Source: Klebsormidium nitens (lineage: Eukaryota; Streptophyta; Klebsormidiophyceae; Klebsormidiales; Klebsormidiaceae). From it: a DNA stretch of 64,000 nucleotides. The translations under genes were made by a program, and so were the position numbers. Shown one piece after another: positions 46,281-58,643 of the stretch. Every line of letters begins with the position of its first letter. Position 1 is the stretch's first letter. Under the pieces are notes generated by a model. The model saw only the letters and a program-made list of their open reading frames with translations. It was not told the origin of the DNA and did no database searches. The DNA is taken from the NCBI GenBank assembly GCA_000708835.1, contig DF237422.1:4176-68175 (forward strand), given 5' to 3'.

Positions 46281-49200
46281 ATGGCGGACGGGGCGACCAT
46301 GAGGGCAGCCTGCGGGCACGCTCTTCCTCACCACGCGCCTCTTGGTCAGCGGCAGGGATCCAGGCAGGAAGCATCCGTTTCTTCTAGGCTTGTGAATGTG
46401 GGCCCAGGACGAGTCCACAGGCATGCTTCAAATGCACGCGCCGGCCCACAGATCTTGCCTCGGATACGACAAAATTGTCTTGCTTCTGCACCGGTTGGTT
46501 GTAGAAAGAAAAGCTTAGAGCATGCAGTTCACGGGAGGCATCGGCTAGAGGGATCGGTATCGAGGTTGAGCGGAGGGTCTGACTTGAAGTCAGAATCGAC
46601 GATGCACAGAAGAGGGAAAGGGACGATTGTTGCCGCAGGACCGCCGACTGAGGAGGTTGTCACGGATACGAAGATGCTGACAAAGGCTGACCTTGTTGAG
46701 TACATGAAGAAAGGATGCAAACCGAAGGAGAATTGGCGGTAAGAACCGCTGCAGTTTATTGTCAGATTCAATCCACAAGATTGACAAGATTGATAGATTG
46801 TTATCCTGGTCTTAAGGACCGACTTGAATCTATCTCAAATGTGGCTTCAGCTTTTCGATGGTGGTACATCTGTTCGCTAACCCTAATCTGCCATTCTGTG
46901 CTTATGTTTTGAAGATGCATCAACGGTGCATGTCATGGCGATTTCTGGATATGTGATTGGTCCGAGATTCAAAAGGCCGCCAGCCTTTCGGCATTGGTGG
47001 ATGAGGCCCAAACATCAACACTATTGGCCTCTTTGAGAATTTTCTAAGCATGACACTACGGTTTGTATTCTTGCCTGGCTTGTTGGAAGCACATTCTGAT
47101 GTCCTGGGCGGAGCTAAGAGAGCAAAGGGCTGCAGATTGCTCACGATCAACAGCGTCCAAGCGCTGTCACCTTCCCGCTTCGAACTTGACATCTGATACG
47201 ATCCACCTTCAAGTTCCAGCAATTTGTGTGACAACTTGATTACCACAAGCTGAAAAGCTGGCCTCTGAGTTTTATCTCTGCTTGTTTTGAAAGAAAGTCT
47301 GTTGAAAGAAAGAGAGGATGGATTCTCTACAGCACAGATTCGAATCAAGCTGACGGTTTCCGTTTCTTTTTGTAACCTGCATGAAACAATTGCATATTTA
47401 GTTGATGTTTTCTGAGTCCGTTTATAACCTGCACAAAATGCTTGAACTTTTTACTCTTATCCCTCCCTGCATTTCAGAGCAGATGTGTAACACAGAGGTC
47501 ATGAAAAGTAAGGTCAGAAAACTCACTCTAATCATATCAAGTTAAGATTTGTCAGGGTCTGACTGTACAGCACCTGCTCTGCAGCATAGGGACTGAACAC
47601 GAAAAGTTTGGGTTCAAGTTTGAGGACAAGCGGCGGCTAAACTACGAGGAGATCCATCAGCTGCTTGAGGCGCTGGCTGACCGGTTTGGATGGGAGCGGG
47701 TGTTTGAGAACAACAAGTTGATTGCACTTAAGCAGGTAAAACAAGAAGCAGTCCCCTTCCATATGATCTGGAATTTGCAGTTCATGGATGAAAGCAATCG
47801 TGCTTTCTGAGGGCGTTCGGCGATTGGTTTTACACTACTCATCATTGGCTTTTCGGAAAGTGGTATAAGGTACATAATGATGCTAATGAAGACAATTGTT
47901 GCTTGTCCATCCATACAAACGCTGCGAGCTGATGCATATTCAAATATACTGTAGTGACAATCAAAGACTTTGGAGTTAGCAGCTGACAGATGTGATCAAG
48001 TGGACGAGCCTTTTCCCCCCGAGGAATACTAGCAAGTGCTTTGAACCTTGAGACACGCTTCATGCTCAAGCAGGGGTGCTAGGCTCGAGCTAGATGACCT
48101 GCCTCCTTCACTACTTCCTTTATTACAAGTAGCTGATTAGTAATTTGCTTCGTCCTGCAGAGCGGCCAAAGCATCACGCTAGAGCCAGGGGGTCAGTTTG
48201 AGCTGAGCGGGGCCCCCTTGAGCACTCTGCACCAGACATGTGGAGAGGTCAACAGCCACCTGTATCAAGTGAGGCTGCTGAGCAGCCTTTGTTGCCACTG
48301 TCCCTCATTTGACATTGCCATCTGGTGGGAGAAATCCTGCTATCTGCAGTTGCCACCTATGATTAAACCACCACCCCGGGTATAACTCGGGGCAAACCGG
48401 CTGGCATTCGCTCCAGCGGCCACCGAAATTCAAATTTCGGCCCGAAGGCGCCCGCTTCCAGCTTGTGCATTTTTGACCTTATACATCAAAGAAACTAAAG
48501 CATTACTTCACCGTTTTAGGCGGTCTTGCTTTCTAGAGCTCTATCTTAGTGGTATCAGCAAGGCCAGGTCGAAACCGCCGCTTAATTCGTGAAGGAACGG
48601 CCTGTTTTAATGTAGGCAAGGGTACCTTCTTTATGTGTGCGTCCAGTGTGCGCCCGTCGCGAATTCAAGTTGCGAACTTGATTATGAGCATTCCTGGTTA
48701 CCAGGAGTATTTATACCTTGGGTGGTGGTTTAATCGTGGAGGATTGGTCAAGGGGGTTTGTGAACTGAAATACCTGTCGTTGTGTCCAAGGGCTAGGAGA
48801 TGCTGAGTCTCCTTATGGAAAGGACGATATAAAAGTTTGCAGTCATTCGAGACAGGATCAGGAACTCCCTAGGTCTGACAGAAAGGCTGCCAGAACAGCA
48901 GATTCGCAATAGTGAAGGCTGTGTTCAAGAGTCCACTTCAGAACGACTTCCTGTGTTCAGCATGGTCTGGTATTTGGATGCCGGCAACCCCTCACTGATA
49001 AAAATAAGGAAAAGAAGGCAGAGGACATTCACCTCACTGATTGGTACCTGACCATAGAAGCTGAGAACAAGCACGTATGCAATGAAATGCTCTGTAACGA
49101 GCAACAAAGGAGTGCGCCCTATCATAGATCAGGTCCACAAGAGACTGGTGCCACGTAGTGTGCCACCGTAGTGTGCGACAATGACAGTACTTTCAAATAG

Positions 49201-52200
49201 TGAGTTTGCAGTGCCGCTGTGACAGGCTCTTTCAGTTTACATATTTGCTTTGATTGCCCTTTCAGGTGAAGACAGTCTGTGAGGAGATGGGTGCCGGCTT
49301 TCTGGGGCTCGGTTTCGACCCCAAGTGGAGCATCGAGGACATTCCGATCATGCCAAAGGGCCGCTACAAGCTGATGAAGGAATACATGCCGCGCGTGGGG
49401 TCTCACGGGCGCGACATGATGTTCCGCACATGCACCGTGCAAGTCAACCTGGACTTTGACACCGAGCGCGACATGATCAACAAGATGCGGGTCGGGCTGG
49501 CTTTGCAACCGGTGAGTTTGGGGGTTGGCTCGCAGGGGTGAGATGACGTGTCAGAGGGGAATTCATAATATCATCGAAAGGATGGTACTGTTGACACCGA
49601 GCTCGACATTGTGTAAGAGATGCGGGTCGAGCTGGGTCTCCAACCGTTCGGATCTAACTCGCTCAGTTGATGAATGGCCTGCTTTTAAACGGACATGACA
49701 TGTCATCAAGGGATATCATGATCATATTGTGCCGGCAAACACACGGAACATCCGGACGGCTGGAGCTGCATCTGGTGTCTTCCAGAGGTCGATCTAAACG
49801 TAGAAAAGGCAGTAGTTTACGATAGTCAGAAGCCATCTTCCAGAGCTCCCATTGTGCCAACCGCTCGCGCTTTGCTGACCCGTCTAGTTCCACCAGCAGC
49901 CCCGTGCTGACTCCCTATCTCGATCATGTTTGGCAGAAGCTTACAAAGGCTCAAGTTTCTCGCTTGATCATTGAATTCTTTTGCTTGTGACATGATGGAC
50001 TTCTCACACTCTCTTCTGCACACCGCTCGCTCTTCGCTAACCAACTCCGATCTACACCCCTTCAGATCGCGACGGCTCTGTTCGCCAACTCCCCATTCAC
50101 TGAGGGCAAGCCCAACGGCTACCTGAGCTTCCGAAGTCAAATCTGGAAAGACGTGGATCCCCACCGGACGGGCATGCTGCCGTTTGTCTTTGACGATGAT
50201 TTTGGGTGAGCCGTTTTGCTGGACGCTCGGCCATGGTCGACCCAGATGCGACATGCAACTGACTAGTTAGAGTAGCTTTGAATGGAATGGAGAGAGAGGA
50301 CTTGTCTTTCGTGCTTCAGCAGCTATTACCAGATTTACAGTAGCCGCTGTCACGGAATGCTGTCAGTTGCAATGATCATCTGGAGGGGTGGGGGGGAGTC
50401 GAGACCTGAAACAGTTGCTTCTCGTCACGGTTTCAAAGCCTATGTTTCGGAGGCAGACCGCAGATATAATCCAAGAACCAGAGATCGGGATTTGGACGCT
50501 TGTGTTTGGACTATCCACAGACCGACTCTGAGCTCTGGCCTCGAATATCGAAGCTCTTTGGGCCTAGCACTCGTTTGATCAGAAAGCCTTAACCCCGCTC
50601 TCGAACCCTGACCTCTAACCTTGAATTAGAAGCCTGGCATTCACAATCTGGATTGCGACCGTCCTCTTCAGACTTGTCCGGAAGATTGAATCTCGGAGCG
50701 AATGTTGCAGGTTCGAAAAGTACGTAGACTACGCTCTAAATGTGGCAATGTACTTCGTGTACCGGAAGAAGGGGTACGTGGACGCTCTTGGGCTGGACTT
50801 CAAGGTATTGACCGCAGCCTCGTTGATTTTGCCGCGTTAATCTGTTTTCCGTAAATGTCGCTTTTACTTCCATCAGCATATTTGCAAATATGGTTTTGTA
50901 TGTTGAGTGCGAGTACTTTGGCTTGCTTTCTCATGACCGATTGCCGTCTGTCTACTTTTACGGTTTGCCTCCTTCCGGCCGATTCTCTTTGGTCCATCAT
51001 TTTTCTTTGGTTTGCCTTTCTCCTTAAGCGACCAGTTTGAAAGGAGGACACTCATGGCGAGCACGACTTTCGAATTTTGGGCTTTTGATCCCTCATTTTC
51101 AATCTGGCTCGCCAGAACGATGCCTACAGACACCTGGCATACCTTATCGGTGACATTACGTCCCAACATGCAGCTTTTGATCGCTTGACTTCCCATTCCG
51201 GTGGTGCATCCACCGAGATCGTATCGATCAATCATCACTGGCACAAACGTAGCCGGGATGATTTAAGATTCAAACCTACTGTCAAACCTACTGTAAACCA
51301 CACCCGCTCCCAGTGTCATCTGCTAACCTGTTTCGCTCTGCCACGTGGCTAGGATTTCATGGCGGGCAAATTGTCGGCCCTGCCCGGAGAGTATCCGACA
51401 ATCAACGATTGGGAAAACCACCTAACCACCATCTTCCCCGAGGTAAGCAAAGCGCGGCCAACTTCCTCACATCCCCGTACTCCTAGGACGGTTGTGAACT
51501 CCCATCTTCTCCATCGTCAAATCAGCACCATTGTTTGCCCTACTGCTCTAGTGGACCATTGAGTGGATGTGTATTTGTACGGTGCAAGCTATACGAAGGA
51601 GCCTTTGATCACAATCCAGCCTTGCAGGCCGCCACGACAGAGACCTTAATTTCAGCTGTCAAGAAACTCACCTCATATTCGACCTGTGTCGGACCTGTGA
51701 TGTTTCGAGGAACATTTTTGCTGTGAATCTCATCTTCCTTTTGATTGGCTTTGAACAGTTCTTTGCGGCCTTATTTAAGGGCCAGACACGTGGCACTGAA
51801 AAACGATATTAGTTCATCCCTTCTGACGTGATTCTCAATTGTCAAGGCTCGGCGCTATCGACAGCCGTGGTTTGCGTTTAGCCAGGGATGACACGTATCG
51901 CTATCGGAGGCAAATGTGGACATCACTTGAGAGTCGCCAAACTGGTCCACACACAACCAATCAATCCCCTCACTTCAACCATTGCTGCCAAGAGATATTT
52001 CAAAAGCGACGTATTTGACGCAGCAAGTGCCTCGGATTGAATGTCTCCCGAGACGAACCCCTTTGTGACCACGCCATCTAGAATCCGCCCAAGTCCGAGA
52101 TGAGAAAACTTTCTCGAACCATTGGCAACATTTACATCGCACATACTCATGAGCACCCAAACGCTCGCAAAAACGTACCTCCAAGCCCATTCCACGCACA

Positions 52201-54386
52201 GTAGGCCGCCTCTTACCCGCCCCACTCTCGCCGCAGGTACGCCTGAAGAAATATATCGAGATGCGCGGCGCGGATGCGGGCCCGTGGAAGTCGTTGTGCG
52301 CGCTGCCCGCGTTGTGGGTATGTCCCCGCAAACCCTAAACCCCGGACCGCTCTGCTCACGCACCGTCTTTTTCCTCGTCCGAATGCTGCAGGTGCGACTG
52401 AAACGGTACATTGAAATGCGGGGGGCGGATAATGGGTGTGTAGACCTGATTCTGGGGCAGTCGGCCATGTGGGTGAGTCGAGAAGGAGGCGGTTAGAAGG
52501 GCCTCCGTACCGCTGTCACTCCCATCTTCCGAGTCGGTTTTAGAAAGGCCTGCATCATGTTTCATGGAAGCAGACTTTCCTTACATCATCGGTGTGTGAG
52601 AGCTGGATGTTACGAGGATTTATACATCGGGTCTGGAACTCTCGAGCTGTTGCTAGAGGGCTCAACTTGAAACACACCACCTTGTGGGGCAAGGATAACG
52701 CTCAACCGAGTGCATTCCACATCTGGTTTCTCAGATTTGTGCTGCAAAGAAGGTTGCTGAAGGGAATCCGCTGTTTCATAATCTGTCGGGCCAGTCGTTT
52801 CGCCCAATATTGTTTCCATCCTTTTATTACAAGAAGTCCTCCTTAAATCGTGTCATGAAGGCCTTTCTGCTTGATAAGCTCCCCCCTTTCCTTTCCCGCA
52901 CCCCTCTGTATTGGAAGAAAGTCTCGGGCTCCTTCTGGAAACAGGGGTGTCCCAATCACGGTCACCCAGTCCTTGCTGCAAGCGACTACCAAAGTGATTC
53001 CCCTGACTCTCAGTCGCCCAAAAGGCGGTGGATCGGAGGACGCCATCTACTGTAGCCCCTCCCGATTGCTTTGCCCCACTCTCTGCGCAGAACACGTCAC
53101 CTTAGCATACTCTAGAGCGGCAACCATGATAATTGCCGTCCCGACCACATTGGAATGTTCAGCTGGAACGCAACCGTTGCCTAGTGATGAACCGTTTAAT
53201 GAAAGGTGTAGAGTAGATTTTCAATCCGCACTGCCTCTGTCCCATCGCAGCTGGGGCGGTCGGACCTTTGTTTTGACAAGGAGTCGCTCTCAAGGGTGCC
53301 TGGACCCGAACCCCGACTGTTTGAACCCTCTATTCAAAACCGTAGTCGTCCACAAGCAGGATCAACCTCAGTGTACCAAAATCCTTTTCTCCTTTCCCCC
53401 GTCACAGGTCGGGCTTTTGTACGACGAGGAGTCGCTACAAGGCTGCCTGGACCTGATCTCCGACTGGACGACTGGCGAGATGCAAATGCTGCGCGACAAG
53501 GTCCCGGTCACCGGCCTGCGCACGCCCTTCCGCGACGGCATGGTCCGCCACGTGGCACAGGATGTTCTCAAGCTTGCGAGGGTGAGCGTTCGAGGACCCT
53601 CCTTTTGCATACCGTACAGAACATGACATCGTAACAGCACAGAGGGGGGATCATCAAGTGCATGTACACGCAACTCTTTTTGACAGCACGGCCACTGTCC
53701 TGAAGCTCGCGCGGGTGAGCTCCCAAAAAACGCGTTTTGATTCGGAGCGGCTTGAAAGCTGCAAGCTTCGAGAGGTGCACTTCCTGAGTACCGTGCATTA
53801 TTGCGCGCCCTCTGGAGAAGTCAGTTTGCTCAAAGTCCTTTCCAAGTCGCATTGGTTAGCGTACAAAGACTTCCAATCTGAAAAGCCTGTTACTGCCCAG
53901 CGTACGCATTTGTGTGGTTTATGCTAAATGGCTTAGTGCTTTGATTCGTTCCCGTTGTCTGGGTTTGCCATTTGTGCATTGTTGGAACAGGACTTGGAGG
54001 TCACGCTTATAGGAGCATTTACGTGCATACTAGAACCGTTGCTGACAGTCTGTTTGCTTGCTTTCCACAGGAGGGCCTGGAGCGACGCGGCTTCAACGAG
54101 GCTGAGTTCCTGAAGGGTCTGGAGGACATCGCACGAAAAGGTGAGGCATTTGCGCGGGACAAGTTCGAAGTAGGAACAGATATGCAGACTCCGACGGCGC
54201 TGAAATATCAACGGACACGTACTCAGACAAGTGGGTTCTAATAGTAAAAGGTGTGCATATCTCACGCCCTCTGAACAAGTGCCTTCTTCTTCTGCAGGAG
54301 TGACGTCCGCTGATGTCCTGCTTGACAAATATCACAACGAGTGGGACGAGGACGTAGACCGAGTCTACGACGAGTTTCTCTACTGA
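46281..54386 (+). CDS. Glutamate-cysteine ligase, plant type, with transit-peptide-like leader (copy 2)
   Basis: Eleven exons: 46281-46738, 47585-47735, 48161-48268, 49266-49511, 50066-50205, 50711-50804, 51353-51442, 52237-52317, 53408-53581, 54071-54140, 54298-54386. They join in frame to 566 residues. Motifs: [30 protein letters not shown] (154-163), [76 protein letters not shown], ending YDEFLY. The first ~125 residues are rich in Ala, Arg, Ser and Gly, as expected of a plastid transit peptide. An inner ATG at 46600 could give a shorter form. Cys230 (HQTC) and Cys450 (SLCALPALW) are 220 residues apart, the same gap as the CC2 redox pair recalled from Brassica (178 and 398). The CC1 positions are Ala, as expected outside rosids. 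A second version of exon 8 lies at 52392-52472. Confidence 0.92.
49575..49655 (+). repeat. 3'-edge echo of ligase exon 49266-49511
   Basis: The block gacaccgagctcgacattgt then gatgcgggtcgagctgggtc matches the exon end ([18 protein letters not shown]). It contains a stop and has lost the donor. It lies downstream of the true exon. Confidence 0.85.
52392..52472 (+). other. Alternative exon 8b of the ligase gene (candidate mutually exclusive exon)
   Basis: This is an 81-nt open segment, the same length and phase (0) as exon 8 (52237-52317). It has its own pyrimidine-rich acceptor (ctttttcctcgtccgaatgctgcag region) and a gtgag donor. It codes [15 protein letters not shown] then [12 protein letters not shown], against [14 protein letters not shown] in exon 8. 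In the first 15 codons, eight differ only silently and two change the residue (K to R, A to N). The second half diverges and resembles the sister gene's exon 8, which ends ITAQSALW. Unlike the other echoes it is full length and undamaged. Confidence 0.75.
53225..53720 (+). repeat. Echoes flanking ligase exon 53408-53581
   Basis: Upstream, at about 53250-53325, is a degraded copy of the exon start (gaggagtcgct-like ggagtcgctctcaagg, then tgcctggacc). Downstream, at about 53688-53718, is a copy of the exon end and donor (gtcctgaagctcgcgcgggtgagc). Confidence 0.8.
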
Positions 54387-56540
54387 GGGCGCTGCCTGAG
54401 CAAAGGCACTCTTTCTGGCAGTACTTTGAACGGCGGGCAATCCCTTGCAATATAAGCTGTATCGTTTTAGTCTCAAGCACAGGCGAGTATCTCGATTCTT
54501 TGCTAGATGCAGGAGGCTCCGCTTCTGCGTGATCATATGCACAGCTCCGGTTCGGGTGTGAGTTACTTATGTCCGGACTGTGCTCAAGTAGTGTTTGCTG
54601 ATCTGGTGCTCGCTTTTGCCGCTTGTACCTTAACGAGTCAGCCTAGGAATGAGATCGAAAGATGCATGGACGGTGCAGGTAATTAAATAGAACGAACACG
54701 CTCTCAGGAATGTGCTCATATGCCCTCCTTTATGATGACGACGAAGCTTGCAAGCAGATTGGACAACAAAAAGTTTGTCAAAACCACCCGTTCAGCCTCC
54801 CAGTTGGTTCGCTCTGGCATCATTGCCAGCAGCGCAATACGTTTCAGGCGGCCCGTCATCATGATGGTTTGGACGGGCTTAGGTACATGCGTGCGGGGGG
54901 GACATATTATGTCGATCGAATCGTAATGATTGCATATGTCTGAATTGACCACATAAATTTCACTGTTGTCCCCGATTGGGAACGCATCAAAGAAGACGGA
55001 TCAACGAACAGATACAGCCGCCGACATAAGATATGCTTGCCGAGTATTTGCCAATAAGCAAATCCTATTGTACTGAAGGTCACCTTTATAAGTTCTGGAT
55101 TGCGTACATCGCCGATATCCTCGTGTCTCGGATGTACTTGGCTGGCATGTGCAGCTGGGCGCCCCGGCCGGCCAGAAAAGTACGGTAGGATCTTGCATGC
55201 ATGTTTGATGCTATTGACCTAGCAGGATCTGGGTAGGCCATATAGTCGAATATCGTCGGACCGGCATGGCCCCTCACCATAAACGTGAGCATAAGAACAT
55301 GCTTGCATGACGTTCCAGCTAGAAGCTATCATTCAAAAAATAAATGTTCAACGGTTGCTTTCAATCAGGTCATCAGCCGGGCAGCTGGCGTAAGGCACGG
55401 TAAGGGTTTGTGGTAAGTTGACATCCACTTCATCTTCGTTCCTTGCACTGGCTGCCACGAACTCGTCCAACGGGACTCCCCTAGTCTCCATTGTGATGGG
55501 TTCATGCCGCCGTGACTATTTGATCAAAGCCGTGCATGCACGCGCATCCAAAAATGTGAAACTCACTGGTTCAAAAGATCGCCGTTGGCTTCCAGGCTCA
55601 GCCTAGATAATCCTTGCGAGAGAAGCACGCATTTGCGTGGCCAGATGTTCAGGGCCAACTCGCAAGCGCGTCTCTGCTTGCCAGCAATCACCCGTTTGTA
55701 TCAGAAGGTTCCCAAACGGCGCCAAATGAGCCTCGAAGCGTTGAAGTATCCGGCGCCCGCCCGACCGTACAAAAGGCGCCCGGCCGGGGCGGCTGCGGGC
55801 ATGTCCGATCGTCACCTGCCGAAACCCTGAACCTCGCCGGCTTCATAGGCAGACACGTGGTCTCTTGGATTGACGGCGTCGCGTGACCGTACATCTTCGC
55901 GCAGCTGCCAAAGTTTTCGATCAACGTTTTCCGCATGATCTTGTAAAGATAATAAAAACGGTTGCCTTTCATATGTCTTTGACTGAGGACAGGTCAGAGG
56001 GGTGGTCAAATGAGCTGGGCTCGCGTTCCGCCCATCAATCTTTTCACGATCAAAAAGTGAAGCCAGAAACGGCATGTCCCTGCGGTGAGTGAAACCACGT
56101 ATTGTACTCGCGCAAATAGCGGATCTGGCAAGGCAGGATTACAAAAAATGGGATTGTCGGCTACAAATCCGAGCGCTAAGAGGCGTTGTTTTCGCTAGAT
56201 CTTGAAAGAATGGTAAAGCTGTAGCCGTGCGCAGCGTTCGGAGCAAAAGCGCACGAAGCCTTTGCTGGGTCCTCTTGAAGAAAGTATTCGGGTCGCGGAA
56301 GCTGCACAAAGTGCTCAGAGGGCAACACAGAACCCTAGGCTCTGGTAGCGTTCGTTCAATCTGCCAAGATTGTAGGCAAGATTCTGCTTCTCGTAGCTTG
56401 GAGCTTAAGACCTCGTATCCCTTTGCAAACAAGAACCCTCAAGTGCTGCGCCGTCGATTTGGCTGCAGAACAGGCTTTCCAGGGTTTGCGACGTTCAATC
56501 AGATTCTAGGAGTTGTGATTCTCTGAGCTGCATTTTGCCC
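54387..56540. other. Intergenic region downstream of the plus-strand ligase
   Basis: About 2.1 kb with no recognised gene, repeat family or RNA gene. It may contain unrecognised 5' exons of the next gene, since an acceptor-like cccgcag lies at 56538-56544. Confidence 0.5.
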
Positions 56541-56583
56541 GCAGACCTGGCTGAAAGCATTGGGCTCCCAAATACCCGCGAGG

Positions 56584-58643
56584 ATGATTGTATTCATCAG
56601 ATTTCTGGGGGTCATCGCCGGTGGGCTGTGCTCAGCTTTGCTGCTACGTGCATGCTTTGTTGAGGAGAACGAAAAGGCGCCTGGAGAGACCGGAGAAGAG
56701 CCCGGGGAGAAAGAGAGCGAAAAATTGGCTCTGGTGGGCGGGGGTGATTTGGAGCCCGGTGAAGATGACCGAGCAGTCACGGATTCAGTCGGTGGGAATG
56801 CAAGCGGCTCCGAAGCGGATGCTTCCGAAGAGAGGAAGGCTGGGAACGAGTCATATTCCAACAGAGAGGATCTTGGATCCGGTTCTGAAGCGGACGTAAT
56901 TTCACAAGACAGCAAAGTTGGAACAAAACCAGAGTCGCCCAGGAAGGAGCTTGGATCCGAAGAGGAAGACTCGGACTGCGAGACAGGCCCCTGTGAAGAG
57001 AGCATTGCGCAGACGACTCTAGCGCCACCTGAACGCGGCGGCAGTTCTCAGGGTGCTCGAGAGTGCGAGCCCGGTACGAGTCCCCGAGCAGATGCGAAGC
57101 CTCAGAATGGCGGTGTCAAGCGCAACTCTGAGATTCTGAGGGAGCTGGGCCGGAAGATTGGTTCGGGGGACTTCACTGGGGATGCGGATCTGAGCGCTGT
57201 TTTGAACACCGGGAAGCAGGTGGGCACTTCTAACCTGATACTGAAAAGCACGACAAAAAAGGGAGAAGCAGCGAATTAACGCCCAAAGAGGCAATTTGTG
57301 AGGCAAAGGGCAGCTCCGCAAAGTCGGCGTCGACAGAATCTGTTTAGACACAACCCACACCTTATTCTTGTATTCGGTGGCATCATTGGGCAGTCTCTGA
57401 CGTCAAGGAAGAGAAGCAGAACTCCAAGTTTTTGCTTCTGCTCCCGCCGAGATACATACTTCGTGACTTCCCCACAACAGAAAGGTTCTAGCAGACTCTT
57501 CGATGGACGAGATCCAATAATGTGATGAGATGTTCACTGAATGTAATAAGGAATCCAATAGAGGTGATTTGTGAATCTCAGATTTTATTCATTCGTGTGC
57601 AGGAGATAAGGGCGATGGAAGAATTTGCTGTTCCTCTCTACTCCTTGTCCGAACAACAGATTTTTCTAAGATGTCGAGCATGCAATGACATTCGAAGGAA
57701 TCTGACTATAGAACGGGGAAGTCGAGGCTCACGGTGTTTTAGCTCTCGAGCAGTTGTGCTGACCTGCGTTTTGCGATTCTTAACCTTTTCTGACACCCTC
57801 CTTCAGCGAGGCCCTGAGAATCGAGATCAAACCGCCTTCCTACATCCCTTCGATACCGGTCTCATACTCTCAACTTCACCAGTTGTTCTGGAAGAACACA
57901 GCGCGTATTCCCTGTAATCAATTAAGAGTCTGCATTTGCTATATTTCTGGAAGCCATTATTTCCTCATTTGCAGATGCACCCAGCAGCTTCCGCGCCAGT
58001 CAGCGTCCCCTCGAGCGGAACGGCCCGCCAGAACGCGCACGCAACAGAAAAGCGGACCGCGCAGAAGCAGTCAACCTGGTTCGGGGGGTTCTTCCCGTCC
58101 AGTGTGAAAGCCCCCCCAAAGTGCAGTGCCAAGAGTGGAGAGCTCGGCAGCGGAAGCATTTACACCGGGCCCGAAGAAGACTGGGAGACGGTCGGGTATC
58201 GGAACGTTCCGGCGGAAGGATGCGGCGCTCCGGCGGAACACATGCTGGCGTCCATGATTGTGATTGGGGAGGAGGAGAAGAGTGCGCTATCAGACGTGGG
58301 GACGGAATCCGTTCACACCGGAGCGAAGTCTGGGGCGACGGAAGCGGAAAGGTGTGGCTCAGAGATCTGGGCTTCGATGATATTCGTTGATCCGCCGGAA
58401 ACGGAAGCTTCGCCGGAAAAGGGCGACCAGACGTGCCGGGAAATCATGAAGACGTCGCCGCCAACGGAAGTCGTAGCCAGGTCGGAAACGGGACAGGGAA
58501 GGAGTGTTAGAGAGAATTTTAATGCAGAAGAGAGGGCGAAGGGGTCTTATCAAGAATTAGAAGGGGCTTTGCGAAAGGCAGCGATCGAGGAAGATTTGCC
58601 TGTGTCTGAGTCGCCCAGCGAAGACGGGAGTGCAGATTTCTAG
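56584..58643 (+). CDS. Unrecognised acidic membrane-anchored protein (tentative two-exon model)
   Basis: Two long open stretches join in phase 0: 56584-57219 (donor aagcaggtggg) and 57975-58643 (acceptor tttgcag), giving 434 residues. The N-terminus MIVFIRFLGVIAGGL and the following residues to about 22 look like a membrane anchor or signal. The rest is Glu/Ser/Gly-rich and probably disordered, with repeated GSEAD-type words and a short EDWETVGYRNV block. I do not recognise a family. Alternatives: two separate genes, or the 3' end of a longer gene entering through the acceptor at 56544. If the first exon is not spliced, its frame stops at 57279. Confidence 0.4.

Noticed and set aside
48510-48600. 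tRNA-like hairpin in ligase intron 3
   Set aside because: It pairs only in part, lacks a proper anticodon arm and a ggttcga box, and fits no tRNA layout.
53658-53927. Open frame after ligase exon 9 as an extra exon
   Set aside because: It contains a 3'-edge echo of exon 9 but no acceptor, and the frame does not join to the next exon at 54071.
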